From positions 558,001-622,000 of the forward strand of contig OZ244803.1 in the NCBI GenBank assembly GCA_965220045.1: a DNA stretch of 64,000 nt, read 5' to 3'. This document shows, piece after piece, positions 16,280 to 25,663 of the stretch. Every line of letters begins with the position of its first letter. The first letter of the stretch is position 1. The DNA is from VXOZ01 sp965220045. GTDB lineage: Bacteria > Chloroflexota > UBA11872 > VXOZ01. Under the pieces are notes generated by a model. It was not told the origin of the DNA, ran no database searches, and saw only the letters and a program-made list of their open reading frames with translations. Made by a program: the position numbers and the translations under genes.

Positions 16280-17383
16280 GTGCAAAGACGAGTACACTAT
16301 TCTCCGCGCCGCGCGCCGCGCTGGCGCCTGTTTCTCGGCTTGGGGCTGGCTGTTGTTCTCCTCCTCTCATTCCTCGGGGCAACCGCCTGGGTCGTTAATC
16401 GGGATGGATTTTCCTGGGGCAGCGGCACCGGAGCAAATCAGGCGGAGCCAGGCAATGACGCCGGGGGCAATTCGCCTGTAGAGAAGAAGATTCTCGAGGA
16501 CACGCCCACAACCGAAGAGCTCCCAAGTCAGGACTGGACGGATACGGAGACGTTCAGCGTCGCCATAATCGGCGTCGATACGCGCGCGAACGACGTGGGA
16601 CGCGCGGATACGATCATGGTGGTTACCATTGATCCGGTGAAGAAGGCCGCGATGCTCGTCTCTATCCCGCGCGACCTGCTGGCATCGGTTCCAGGCTACG
16701 AAAGCCGGCGCATTAACGAACTCTTCAGTATTGGCGGCGCCGAGCTTGTGATGGAATCGGCAGAGATACTGCTCGGCACCCCTATCGATTTCTATCTCAC
16801 CATCGACTTTGAGGGCTTCCGCCGCATTATCGACGCTCTCGGCGGCGTGGACATTGACGTAAAATACGATATCAACGACTATCGATTCCCCAATGCTGAC
16901 GACACCGGCTTCGACCCATTCGTCATCAAGGCAGGGATGCACCACATGGATGGTGACACCTTGCTCCGGTACGTGCGCACGCGTTTCGATGATCCGCGCG
17001 GCGACTTCGGCCGCATCGACCGGCAGCAGCAAGCCTTGGTGGCGCTCAAGAACCAGATTCTCACCTTCCAAAGCCTGGTGAAGATCCCCCTCCTCATGAA
17101 CGAACTGCATGGCATGGTCGACACCAACTTTCCGCTCTATCCGCAACGGGTAGTCGCGTTGGCGCGGCTGGGTCTTGCAATCCCGCGAGAACGCGTGTAC
17201 AGCGAGGTAATCAGCTATGAAGACAACTTGGTGCAGGACATCGTCATCGATGAGAGAAAGGTGCTCCGGCCCAATGTCTATGCCGTACGCTTGATGATGG
17301 AGCAACGCATCGCCGCCATGGGCCAGCTTGAGCCGCTGCAAGGCCAGCAAGCGTCCATACAGCAGGCGGACGTGGAGCCCTAG
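16280..17383 (+). CDS. LytR-CpsA-Psr (LCP) family cell-wall glycopolymer ligase
   Basis: Membrane-anchored LCP enzymes transfer lipid-linked glycopolymers onto peptidoglycan or related envelope polymers. The protein has 367 residues: a basic N-terminus, one membrane helix (LGLAVVLLLSFLGATAWVV, about residues 17-37), a linker rich in G, N and E, then the LCP domain. Diagnostic segments are GVDTRANDVGRADTIMVV, SIPRDLLASV, and LRYVRTR followed by GDFGRIDRQQQAL, which supply the aspartates and arginines that bind pyrophosphate. The start is GTG 16280; ribosome binding signal weak. It precedes cysK by 94 bp. A single-membrane Chloroflexota cell would fit a wall-linked role, but this is inference. 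Confidence 0.9.
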   Translation: MQRRVHYSPRRAPRWRLFLGLGLAVVLLLSFLGATAWVVNRDGFSWGSGTGANQAEPGNDAGGNSPVEKKILEDTPTTEELPSQDWTDTETFSVAIIGVDTRANDVGRADTIMVVTIDPVKKAAMLVSIPRDLLASVPGYESRRINELFSIGGAELVMESAEILLGTPIDFYLTIDFEGFRRIIDALGGVDIDVKYDINDYRFPNADDTGFDPFVIKAGMHHMDGDTLLRYVRTRFDDPRGDFGRIDRQQQALVALKNQILTFQSLVKIPLLMNELHGMVDTNFPLYPQRVVALARLGLAIPRERVYSEVISYEDNLVQDIVIDERKVLRPNVYAVRLMMEQRIAAMGQLEPLQGQQASIQQADVEP

Positions 17384-17477
17384 GCGGTGCGGGAGAGACG
17401 TTTCTTACTGTTCGATTGCCCAGTTCACCTGACCACTTCAGCGATCGCGCTGAGCCTAGCTTGATGAAGGGTTGAAG

Positions 17478-18416
17478 ATGTCCGATTCTGCCGCATACCC
17501 GCCCATGGTTTATGACAATGTCCTGCAATTGATCGGACGCACGCCGTTGGTGCAGCTCAACCGCCTGCCGGGGCCGGATTCCGCCGCGGTGCTCGTAAAG
17601 ATCGAGTCGCGCAACCCGGGCGGCAGCGTAAAGGACCGCATTGGGCTGGCAATGATTGAATCGGCGGAGCGGGAAGGCAAACTCAAGCCCGGCGACACCG
17701 TCGTAGAACCGACCAGCGGCAATACGGGCATCGGCCTCGCGATCGTGTGTGCGGTGCGGGGCTACCGTCTCTTGCTCACCATGCCGGAAGACATGAGCGT
17801 GGAACGGCGCAAGCTGCTGGCCTTGCTGGGCGCAGAACTGGTGCTGACGCCTGCCATCGAAGGCATGTCCGGAGCCGTCTACGCGGCGCAGGAGCTCGTG
17901 CGGGAGCATGGCTACTTCATGCCGCAGCAGTTCATGAATCCGGCCAACCCGGCCGTGCATCGGGAGACCACGGCCCGCGAAATCCTTCACGACACCGGCG
18001 GCACGTTGGATGCCGTGGTGGCGATGGTCGGCACCGGCGGCACCATCACCGGCATCGGCCAGGTGATGCGCGACGAGGCGCCGCACGTGAGAGTGGTCGC
18101 CGTAGAGCCTGCAAAGTCCGCAGTGCTTTCAGGGGGGCGGCCCGGCATTACGCGCATTCAGGGCACCGGCGCCGGTTTCGTGCCCGGCATCCTGGACCGC
18201 AGCGTGCTCGCCGACATCGTAACGGTGGAAGATGAAGAGGCGATTGCCATGGCGGAGCGCCTGGCAAATACGGAAGGTATTCTGGCCGGCATCTCCGCCG
18301 GTGGCGCCGTGGTCGCTGCTCTTGCGGTCGCCCAAGAGCTGGGGCCGGACAAGACTGTGGTGACGGTCATACCCGACGCAGGCGAGCGCTACCTTTCCAT
18401 GTGGGACTTGGAATAG
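17478..18416 (+). CDS. cysK: Cysteine synthase (O-acetylserine sulfhydrylase)
   Basis: A PLP enzyme forming cysteine from O-acetylserine and sulfide. It has 312 residues, usual for CysK. Visible: LIGRTPLVQLNRL, the PLP lysine in NPGGSVKDRIG (about residue 42), the substrate loop EPTSGNTGIGLA, the phosphate loop GTGGTITG (about 178) and a C-terminal ISAGGAVVAAL stretch near the PLP ring. The ATG at 17478 follows GAAGG with proper spacing, preferred over TTG 17472. CysM-like use of other acceptors cannot be excluded. It has no serine acetyltransferase neighbour. Confidence 0.93.
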   Translation: MSDSAAYPPMVYDNVLQLIGRTPLVQLNRLPGPDSAAVLVKIESRNPGGSVKDRIGLAMIESAEREGKLKPGDTVVEPTSGNTGIGLAIVCAVRGYRLLLTMPEDMSVERRKLLALLGAELVLTPAIEGMSGAVYAAQELVREHGYFMPQQFMNPANPAVHRETTAREILHDTGGTLDAVVAMVGTGGTITGIGQVMRDEAPHVRVVAVEPAKSAVLSGGRPGITRIQGTGAGFVPGILDRSVLADIVTVEDEEAIAMAERLANTEGILAGISAGGAVVAALAVAQELGPDKTVVTVIPDAGERYLSMWDLE

Positions 18417-18497
18417 CAAGACTCTCGGCAGACGTCAACTCTCTGTAAAGCCTTGGTCGTTTGAGGAAAACCGCCTTTCCACAGCGTCCGCCTCCTT

Positions 18498-18526
18498 CCG
18501 TCATTCCGGCGAAAGCCGGAATCCAG
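18498..18526. repeat. Family B hairpin after cysK
   Basis: A copy in reverse orientation with the stem ATTCCGGC/GCCGGAAT and a GAAA loop. The stem has C-to-G and G-to-C paired changes relative to the CCCGC/GCGGG form. Confidence 0.8.
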
Positions 18527-18646
18527 CTTCTCTTGCGGTCTGACGAATTACCCACATTGGCCGGCTTCAACTGAGAGACTGTGGGCCCGGGCAACACTCT
18601 TGGACCTCCGGGTCACGTGTTGCCATCCATCTCGTCCCAACCAAGT

Positions 18647-19681
18647 CTATTCAGTCGGATGCAGCAGCATCTTGCCGAACTGCGCGCGGGCGGCCATACG
18701 TTCGTGCGCTTCCCGGGCTTGCGCCAATGGAAAGACCGTGTCGAGCACGGGGGTGAGAATCCCCCGGTCGGCGAGCGAAAGTACCTGTTGCAGGTCGAGG
18801 CGGTTGCCGCCCATGCTGCCGAGCAAGCTCTGCTGGCGGGTGTAGAGCAGGCCGATGTCCACCTTGCCGCCGCGCCCCGTCGTCGCGCCGCAGGTGACGA
18901 GACGCCCATTGCGCGCAAGGGAGCGGATGCTCTGTTCCCAGGTGGCTTCGCCCACGTGCTCGAAGACTACGTCCACGCCGCGCCCGTTGGTGATGCGCTT
19001 CACTTCGTCAGCAACAACCGCTGCGCTGTAGTTGATTGTCTCTTCCGCGCCGAGTGCTCGCGCGCGATCCAGCTTCTCCTTGGTACTGGCGGTGGCAATG
19101 ATGCGCGCGCCAAGGAAACGCGCGATCTGCACGGCGTAAACACCGACGCCGCTGCCGGCCGCTTGCACGAGCACCCATTCGCCCGGCTGGACGCGGGTGC
19201 GGCGATAGAGCATGTGCCAGGAGGTGATGGCGGCCAGGGTCAAGGCTGCGGCGGCGTCGTAGGAAAGAGAATCCGGTATGGGCACGGCTATCGACGCCGG
19301 CACCGTGATGTACTCCGCATAGCCGCCTTGATTGGGTCCCGTACCGATAATGTGGCCGTGGGCGCAGATGCTCTCTTCGCCCTGCAGGCAAAACTCACAA
19401 GCGCCGCAGAAGGCCCACGGTGACACCGCTACGCGTTGCCCGACGGAGACGCTCCCGACGGCTTCACCGGCCTGTACGATCTCGCCGGCAATCTCCGATC
19501 CAGGAATGTGCGGCGGTTCGATGCCCGGCCGCGCGCCAATGCGCAACCAGATGTCGAGATGGTTGACGCCCGACGAGTGGATCTTGACGAGCACTTCGTT
19601 CGGCCCCGGTTCTTGCACTGGTACGGTATCGAGTTGCAGCGTTTCCGGTCCTCCGAACGAATGAAAGCGTACGGCGCGCAT
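18647..19681 (-). CDS. Zinc-type MDR dehydrogenase / quinone oxidoreductase-like
   Basis: A medium-chain dehydrogenase/reductase of 344 residues. N-terminal GroES-like domain: HSSGVNHLDIWLRIG, IPGSEIAGEIV and the four-cysteine structural zinc loop CGACEFCLQGEESIC (about residues 92-106). Rossmann domain: VLVQAAGSGVGVYAVQIARFLGA (about 170), then DVVFEHVG. In the alcohol dehydrogenase catalytic-zinc position a cysteine is replaced (SSGVNHLD), as in quinone oxidoreductases, so it may act without catalytic zinc. The likely role is NAD(P)H-dependent reduction of enones, quinones or aldehydes; the substrate is unknown. It stands alone, with cysK converging from the left. Confidence 0.85.
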   Translation of the reverse strand: MRAVRFHSFGGPETLQLDTVPVQEPGPNEVLVKIHSSGVNHLDIWLRIGARPGIEPPHIPGSEIAGEIVQAGEAVGSVSVGQRVAVSPWAFCGACEFCLQGEESICAHGHIIGTGPNQGGYAEYITVPASIAVPIPDSLSYDAAAALTLAAITSWHMLYRRTRVQPGEWVLVQAAGSGVGVYAVQIARFLGARIIATASTKEKLDRARALGAEETINYSAAVVADEVKRITNGRGVDVVFEHVGEATWEQSIRSLARNGRLVTCGATTGRGGKVDIGLLYTRQQSLLGSMGGNRLDLQQVLSLADRGILTPVLDTVFPLAQAREAHERMAARAQFGKMLLHPTE

Positions 19682-19900
19682 GGATGACTTCCCCTAATAT
19701 TGAGGTACTGATGTGGTTTCTGGCTGGGTAGGCGGTGGTTCCCGTTTCTTGTGATCTGCAAACATGGTACCGCGTGTTCTACCGGCGCGCATCCCGCCGA
19801 ACAAGTGCATTAGAATCATGCAATTTTGGGTGCGGACCGCTAGGTAAGACGCTAGAGTGAAAGAGCGGGGGACAAGCCCTAATGTTGTCGCATAAGAACC

Positions 19901-20202
19901 CGTGCCTGAGCCGTTCACCCTTCGACTTAGCTCAGGGCGAACGGCTCAGGCACGAGATCGTCGGTCTTGGGACTTCTACGCTCCGTTTGCGCTTCGACAA
20001 GGGCTTCCGTGAAGCCGGCTTCGCGAAGCCCTCAGCACGAACGGAGAAAACTGAAGCCATCCACTTTAATGAGTCAACAAAAGGGACAAGCCCCCGCGCT
20101 ACGCAGATGCTTGGCGACTGTGTCGTTTGCGGTCTACGGCGAAGATTCAAATCGGCTGCATAGACGCACACCGTTCGTACTGAGCTTGTCGAAGTATGTG
20201 TG
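19901..20202. repeat. Family A copies with long inverted arms, plus a family D copy
   Basis: A family A core at 19917-19938 is framed by perfect 16-bp arms, CGTGCCTGAGCCGTTC (19901-19916) and its complement (19939-19954). A second region at 19980-20045 holds a GGGCTTC/GAAGCCC stem-loop ending in GAACGGAG. A third copy at 20167-20202 lies between CACAC and GTGTG arms. A family D copy lies at 20081-20106. These fill most of the 608-bp gap (19682-20289) before tgt. Confidence 0.8.
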
Positions 20203-20289
20203 TTGGAGAGATGACGGCAGGTGAGATGGGACCGTGGAGAAATGCTGTTTGGTTGGTCGGCGGGAGCGGAGTTAGCCTAGGAGTATTTC

Positions 20290-21465
20290 ATGCCCAATGT
20301 AGTCTCTCTCCACATCGAGGGTACGGATGGCGCCGCCCGAGTGGGCACATTGAGCACGCCGCACGGCTCAGTCGCCACGCCTGCCTTCATGCCGGTGGCA
20401 ACGCAGGCTAGCGTCAAGGCGCTTACGAGCGACGAGGTGGGCGCGCTCGGCGCTGAGATGGTGCTGGCAAATACGTACCACCTAATGCTGCGGCCGGGCG
20501 CAGACGTCATGCAGCAACTGGGCGGGTTACACTACTTCATGCGCTGGCCGGGACCCATCCTCACCGACAGCGGCGGGTATCAGATCTACAGTCTGGGACA
20601 CCGGGTGGACGTGACCGATGACGCGGTCACGTTCCGCTCGCATCTCGACGGCAGCCTGCACGTTCTGAGTCCGGAGCGGGCAGTTGCCGTGCAAGAGGCG
20701 CTCGGGGCGGACATCATCATGGCGCTCGATCACCTGACGCCCCAGCCTTCCGATCATGCGTCGGATGCAACGGCGCTACATCGCACCCTGCAGTGGGCGG
20801 TCCGCTGCCGGGATGCCAAGCAGCGGAACGATCAGGCGCTCTTTGGCATCGTACAGGGCGGCTTGCACCTGGACTTGCGGGAGCGCGCCGTACAATCGCT
20901 GGAGGATATTGGGTTTCCCGGCTACGGCATCGGCGGCCTGAGCGTGGGCGAGTCAAAGGCCGCTATGCACCGGGTGGTTGCGGCGTTGCATACCATGCTG
21001 CCAGCGCACAAGCCGCGTTACCTCATGGGCGTGGGATCGCCGGAAGATCTCTTGGCAGCCATTGGGAATGGGGTGGACCTCTTCGACTGTGTGTTGCCCA
21101 CGCGCTTGGCGCGGCACGGCGCGCTTTTCGTTCCGACCGGCCGTGTCAATATCCGCAAAGCCGCGTACCGCACCCAGGAAGCGCCTGTTGACCCGGCCTG
21201 CGATTGTCCGACCTGTGCGAACTACAGCGCGGCTTACCTCCATCACCTCTGCCGCAGCGAAGAGTTGCTCTACCACCGCCTCGCGTCTATGCACAATCTA
21301 CGCTTCATCTTCCGACTCTTGGAGGATGCGCGCACGGCCATTAGGGAGCAGCGGTTCGCGGAATTCAAGGATCGCTTCCTCACTGCCTTTACCCCCGCAT
21401 CCGAGAAAGTGCGGGTGGAACAGCGGCGCAAGTGGCAGGCACGGCGAGAGGTGAGTAGGAATTAG
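20290..21465 (+). CDS. tgt: tRNA-guanine transglycosylase
   Basis: Exchanges guanine 34 for a queuine precursor in tRNAs with GUN anticodons. It has 391 residues. Conserved segments include ILTDSGGYQIYSL, the Q-rich loop FGIVQGG, GIGGLSVGE, the nucleophile aspartate in LFDCVLPTRLARHGALF (about residue 260) and the zinc site CDCPTCANYSAAYLHHL. At the substrate pocket the usual FDECTP reads LDHLTP, so the residues after the pocket aspartate are H and L instead of E and C. TAGGAG lies six bases before ATG 20290. No queuosine synthesis or queA gene is nearby. A 16-nt spacing or overlap partner is absent; it is monocistronic here. Confidence 0.94.
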   Translation: MPNVVSLHIEGTDGAARVGTLSTPHGSVATPAFMPVATQASVKALTSDEVGALGAEMVLANTYHLMLRPGADVMQQLGGLHYFMRWPGPILTDSGGYQIYSLGHRVDVTDDAVTFRSHLDGSLHVLSPERAVAVQEALGADIIMALDHLTPQPSDHASDATALHRTLQWAVRCRDAKQRNDQALFGIVQGGLHLDLRERAVQSLEDIGFPGYGIGGLSVGESKAAMHRVVAALHTMLPAHKPRYLMGVGSPEDLLAAIGNGVDLFDCVLPTRLARHGALFVPTGRVNIRKAAYRTQEAPVDPACDCPTCANYSAAYLHHLCRSEELLYHRLASMHNLRFIFRLLEDARTAIREQRFAEFKDRFLTAFTPASEKVRVEQRRKWQARREVSRN

Positions 21466-21614
21466 GAGGCTAACGTAAGTAGTTCACAAGCAATGAATGA
21501 AATGGGCATCATTCGTATTTTCGCAGGCCCAGAGCGGACTAAGTCCGTCTGCGGCAGCATTGGAGCGATACACTCTTAGCCTTGCTTACATGTCTGAGAC
21601 CAAGCGCTTTTCCA

Positions 21615-22262
21615 TCAAGCAGGGCTCTGGGCATCGTCCCGACGCGGACCGGTTGTTCCTGGGCAGGGTGCGGCGACGGGCTTTACCATCCGTCGCACTT
21701 CAGTCGACCCGGTCACGAACTGTACGAAGAAGCCGCGCCACGTTCTGGTGGTGGCATAGCCCAGCCGTTCATAGAGGCGGATGGCGCCCTCGTTCTCAGC
21801 GATCACGCCCAGCGAAAGCATTTGCTTGCCCATCGCGTGGGCGCATTTCTCAGCCTTAAGCATCAGCGCAGTCCCGACGCCCATTCCCCGGCACGACGGT
21901 GCGACGGCGAGAGAGGCCACGATGAATTCGTCAGGCTTCGGCTCCTCGGCAAGCAGCATGAGATTGAACAGCATGCAGGCGGCTCGTAGCGGCGAGAATC
22001 GGGTGAACATCGCGGCTGGACGCAGCCGGAAGAATTCACGCCCTGACACCTGGATGGTCAGCACGCCCACGCACTGGTTCCCGACTACCGCCGAAATGCA
22101 ACTTGCCGTGTCAATTGAGTCGCGAAAGAGTCGCAGGAAGTCGTCAGCGTTCCTAAAGCCAAAGCGAAACTTTTCGGCAAAAGCGTCGTAGGTGACGCGA
22201 AGAGCGTCATCGACGTACCTTTCATCGATACCTTCGGCAATTTCCACTTCCGGGGATTCCAT
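21615..22262 (-). CDS. GNAT family N-acetyltransferase
   Basis: An acetyl-CoA-dependent acyltransferase-like protein of 215 residues from ATG 22262; an upstream ATG at 22292 is possible but the extra ten residues look non-conserved. The acetyl-CoA loop is in VAPSCRGMGVGTALM (R-x-x-G-x-G) followed by LGVIAENEGAIRLYERLGY, the typical motif A and B order. The N-terminal part holds YDAFAEKFRFGFRNADDFLRL, as in some antibiotic- and peptide-modifying GNATs. The substrate is unknown. It runs convergently with tgt and stands between tgt and the glycine cleavage operon. Confidence 0.8.
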   Translation of the reverse strand: MESPEVEIAEGIDERYVDDALRVTYDAFAEKFRFGFRNADDFLRLFRDSIDTASCISAVVGNQCVGVLTIQVSGREFFRLRPAAMFTRFSPLRAACMLFNLMLLAEEPKPDEFIVASLAVAPSCRGMGVGTALMLKAEKCAHAMGKQMLSLGVIAENEGAIRLYERLGYATTRTWRGFFVQFVTGSTEVRRMVKPVAAPCPGTTGPRRDDAQSPA

Positions 22263-22448
22263 AGCATCGCTTCCAAGTTGATTAATCCACACTGTGACGT
22301 GGGTTAGAGCAGCCGGGCACTCTTGTCAACATTTGGCAACGCAGCACGTGTTTCATCTAAGCTCAGGCCGCACCTTTACACGTTGCCGTTTCCACATGCT
22401 CTTGGCAGCGCTTTCAACGGCCCAAAGGAGCTCTGTGTGTCCGTGGAT

Positions 22449-23903
22449 TCACTCTGGCGGCTCCCAGCGCAGGTTGGGACGGCGGGCGGCAGTGGTCTCA
22501 TCAAGACGCCGCACGGGCGCGGATACCGGTGCGTCTTTGAGCAATTCAGGCGCCGTCTGCGCTTCCTCAGCGATGGCCAGCAAGGCGTCAATGAAGGCAT
22601 CGAGCGTGTCTTTGTTCTCAGTCTCCGTCGGCTCGATCATGAGGGCCTCCGGCACGATGAGCGGGAAGTAGACCGTGGACGGGTGAAAGCCGTAGTCAAT
22701 CATGCGCTTGGCGACGTCCAACGTGCGCACGCCCTCGGCCTTTTCCTTCAGACCCGCAAAGACGACCTCGTGCATACAGGTGCGGTCGTACCGCAAGGCG
22801 TAGGCCTCGCGCAGGCGCTCCTTAAGGTAGTTTGCGTTGAGGACGGCGTACTCGCCGGCACGCTTGATGCCTTCGTCGCCGAGCGTGCAGATATAGGTGT
22901 AGGCACGTACCTGATTGAGAAAGTTGCCGTAAAACGAGTGAATGCGGCCGATGGAATCGGGGCGGTCGTAGTCCCACCCGAACGTGCCGTCTTCTTCTTT
23001 CACGAGCGGCACCGGCAAGTAAGGCTCAAGGGTCTCGTTGACGCAGATCGCGCCCGCGCCGGGCCCGCCGCCGCCGTGGGGAGTGGTAAAGGTCTTATGC
23101 AAGTTGAGATGCAGCACGTCCAGCCCCAGGGCGGCGGGCTGCACCGTGCCCAGGAGGGCGTTCATATTGGCGCCGTCGCAGTAGACGAGCGCGCCGACAT
23201 CATGGGCCATGCGGCAAATCTCCACGATGTCCTGTTCGAAGAGGCCGAGCGTATTCGGCACGGTGAGCATCAGGCCGGCCACGTCTTCATCGAGCAGCGC
23301 TGCCAGAGCATCCATATCCACGGTGCCGCGGTCGCTGGAAGGCACCTCGATGGCGGTGTAGCCGCACATGGCGGCGGTGGCCGGATTCGTGCCGTGGGCG
23401 GAGTCCGGGATGATCATCTTGCGGCGCGGGTTGCCCTGCTTCACGTGATGCGCGCGCATCATGAGCACGCCGCACAGTTCACCGTGCGCGCCCGCTGCCG
23501 GTTGCAGCGAGCAATTGGCATAGCCCGTAATCTTCATCAGAGCTTGGGACAAACTGTGGATGAGGGCGAGCGCTCCCTGAATGGTGCTCTCCGGCTGGTG
23601 TGGATGCACGAATGAAAAGCCCGGCAGACCGGCGGTGGCGTCGTTCACCTTGGGGTTGTACTTCATCGTGCACGAGCCCAACGGATAGAAGCCATGCTCA
23701 ATGCTGTAGTTGCGCTGCGAGAGCTGGGTAAAGTGCCGCACGACGTCGAGTTCCGACGCTTCCGGCAATGCAAGCGATTCGCGCCGCCAGTGCGCAGGCA
23801 CGGCCTCCTCGTCTTCCAAGGCCGGTACGTCGCTGTCCGGCAGAGAGTAACCATGGCGTCCGGGAGAACTGCGCTCGAAGATCAGGGGTTCTGCGTTCTG
23901 CAT
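22449..23903 (-). CDS. gcvPB: Glycine dehydrogenase (decarboxylating) subunit 2
   Basis: The PLP-binding half of the two-subunit P-protein, which decarboxylates glycine and passes the aminomethyl group to lipoylated H-protein. It has 484 residues. The PLP lysine lies in NLHKTFTTPHGGGGPG (about residue 275). Also seen are GSCTMKYNPK, PAAGAHGELCG and PDSAHGTNPATA. It is the last gene of gcvT-gcvH-gcvPA-gcvPB, 87 bp after gcvPA. A split P-protein is usual in Gram-positive and Chloroflexota-type bacteria, in contrast to the fused form of enterobacteria. Confidence 0.96.
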   Translation of the reverse strand: MQNAEPLIFERSSPGRHGYSLPDSDVPALEDEEAVPAHWRRESLALPEASELDVVRHFTQLSQRNYSIEHGFYPLGSCTMKYNPKVNDATAGLPGFSFVHPHQPESTIQGALALIHSLSQALMKITGYANCSLQPAAGAHGELCGVLMMRAHHVKQGNPRRKMIIPDSAHGTNPATAAMCGYTAIEVPSSDRGTVDMDALAALLDEDVAGLMLTVPNTLGLFEQDIVEICRMAHDVGALVYCDGANMNALLGTVQPAALGLDVLHLNLHKTFTTPHGGGGPGAGAICVNETLEPYLPVPLVKEEDGTFGWDYDRPDSIGRIHSFYGNFLNQVRAYTYICTLGDEGIKRAGEYAVLNANYLKERLREAYALRYDRTCMHEVVFAGLKEKAEGVRTLDVAKRMIDYGFHPSTVYFPLIVPEALMIEPTETENKDTLDAFIDALLAIAEEAQTAPELLKDAPVSAPVRRLDETTAARRPNLRWEPPE

Positions 23904-23990
23904 CTTTGCATTTCCTGGTGGTGGAGAGGTAAATCTTCTTGCCGTTGTCGCGTAGTCATGCCCGATAGAAAGGAGACTCTGTCGCGTTTG

Positions 23991-25349
23991 CTATGGGTTG
24001 AACGTCTCTAGCGACGCAACGAGATGGTCTATGTCCTGTCGTGTATTGAGCTCCGTGACGCAAACGAGCATGTGTCGGTTGAGTTCATCGCGTAGATTGC
24101 CAAGGTCGTAGCCGCCCAAAATGCCGTGTTCCAGCAAGTACTCGTTCACGCTGCTCACCGGCGCCGGACAGTGCACCACGAATTCTTTGACATACGGTCC
24201 GGGCGCGGTAACGGCAAAGTTTGGCAAACCGTCTAGCCGCGCGGCGGCGTAGTGGGATTTCGCCAGGCAGAGCTCCGCTCTCTTGCGCATGCCCGCGGGA
24301 CCAAGCCAGCTCACGTTGATGGTGAATGCCAGCGCCGCGAGCGCTTCGTTTGTGCAGATGTTGGAGGTAGCTTTTTCGCGTCGGATGTGCTGCTCGCGGG
24401 CTTGGAGCGTCATCACAAAGCCGCGCTTGCCGTCGATGTCTTTCGTCATGCCCGATACTCTGCCCGGCATCTGGCGTAGGTATTTCTTCCGCGTTGCGTA
24501 GAGCCCAAGGCGCGGCCCGCCGAATCCGGGCGGCAGCGCCAGGCTGTGTCCCTCGCCGGTGACGATGTCGGCGTCGTATTCTCCCGGCGGAGTCAGGATG
24601 CCCAGGGCTACGGGGTCCGCGCTCACGACGAACATGGCGCCATGGGCGTGCACGGTTGCCGCGATGTCCTGGCACTCGTGCACCCAGCCAAAGAAATTCG
24701 GCACTTGGACTGCCACGCAGGCGGTATCGTCGTCGATGGCGGCGCTCACGGCTTCCCAGTTATCGCGGAAGCTGCCGTCATCGTCGATGGTAAACGCCGG
24801 CACGCGCACAAGGGTCAGTTCGCGTCCCTCGGCGTACGTTTCCAGCACTTCCAGCGTGGTGGGATGAAAGGTATCCGGCACGACGACCTTGGATCGTCTG
24901 GTAATGCTGCATGCGGTAAGCACCGCTTCGGCGGTAGCCGTGGCCTCGTCGTACATGCTCGCGTTCGCCACGTCCATGCCCGTGAGCAGGCAGACCATGC
25001 TTTGAAACTCGTACATGACCTGCAAGGTGCCCTGGGATAGTTCGGGCTGGTAGGGCGTATAGCTCGTGAGGAACTCACCCCGCAGGATGAGGGCGTTCAC
25101 AATGCTGGGGATAAAGTGGTTGTAGCAGCCGGCGCCAAGGAAGCTCGGCGTTTCGAGCACGTTGCTGTTTTGCTGACCCAGCGCGTTCAGGTGGCGGATG
25201 ACCTCCGGCTCGGACATCCCCGGCGGCAAGTCAAGGTGGGGATGGCGCACGTCCGCGGGAATGTCGTGAAAGAGGTCCTCGCTGCCGGCTACGCCAATGG
25301 CCCGCAGCATAGCCTCCCGGTCTTCGTTGCTGTGTGGTACGTAGTCCAT
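23991..25349 (-). CDS. gcvPA: Glycine dehydrogenase (decarboxylating) subunit 1
   Basis: The N-terminal-type partner of the split P-protein, 452 residues. Characteristic segments are MDYVPHSNEDREAML at the start, FLGAGCYNHFIPSIV, TSYTPYQPELSQGTLQVMYE, DVANASMYDEATATAEA and GEGHSLALPPGFGGP. It lacks the PLP lysine, which sits in gcvPB, as expected for this subunit. It lies between gcvH (315 bp upstream, with a family B repeat in the gap) and gcvPB. Together they form an alpha2beta2 enzyme in known cases. Confidence 0.96.
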   Translation of the reverse strand: MDYVPHSNEDREAMLRAIGVAGSEDLFHDIPADVRHPHLDLPPGMSEPEVIRHLNALGQQNSNVLETPSFLGAGCYNHFIPSIVNALILRGEFLTSYTPYQPELSQGTLQVMYEFQSMVCLLTGMDVANASMYDEATATAEAVLTACSITRRSKVVVPDTFHPTTLEVLETYAEGRELTLVRVPAFTIDDDGSFRDNWEAVSAAIDDDTACVAVQVPNFFGWVHECQDIAATVHAHGAMFVVSADPVALGILTPPGEYDADIVTGEGHSLALPPGFGGPRLGLYATRKKYLRQMPGRVSGMTKDIDGKRGFVMTLQAREQHIRREKATSNICTNEALAALAFTINVSWLGPAGMRKRAELCLAKSHYAAARLDGLPNFAVTAPGPYVKEFVVHCPAPVSSVNEYLLEHGILGGYDLGNLRDELNRHMLVCVTELNTRQDIDHLVASLETFNP

Positions 25350-25586
25350 GGCACCTACTCTCTAAGCACACTACTATGGCGCAATTAGCAATTGCACCTG
25401 CAAGTGGTTCTGCAGGCAGCTACCTTAGATGCCTGTTCAAGACAAAACCAGCTCACTTCCCAGTCAACGATCGAGCTACTGGCCAACGGTCTGTGCCAAA
25501 CGCCTCAGCGTGACGAACTGTGGCCAAGAGACTTTGTAGATTTTGAGAAGTGCTCATGCCCGCTTGGAAATTCCCCATCTCTATAA

Positions 25587-25616
25587 GATGGACTCCCGCT
25601 TTCGCGGGAGTGACGG
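25587..25616. repeat. Family B element inside the glycine cleavage operon
   Basis: The stem ACTCCCGC/GCGGGAGT with a TTTC loop, then GACGG, lies in the 314-bp gap (25350-25663) between gcvH and gcvPA. The outer stem has a paired T-A to C-G change relative to ATTCCC/GGGAAT. The rest of this gap has nothing recognisable. Confidence 0.85.
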
Positions 25617-25663
25617 AGGGGTACACCCGCCCTGCAACGGAAACTGAGGAATGAGGAATACCC

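Noticed and set aside
22323..23615. A 430-codon plus-strand frame antisense to gcvPB
   Set aside because: Shadow frame of a GC-rich gene; gcvPB on the minus strand is unmistakable.
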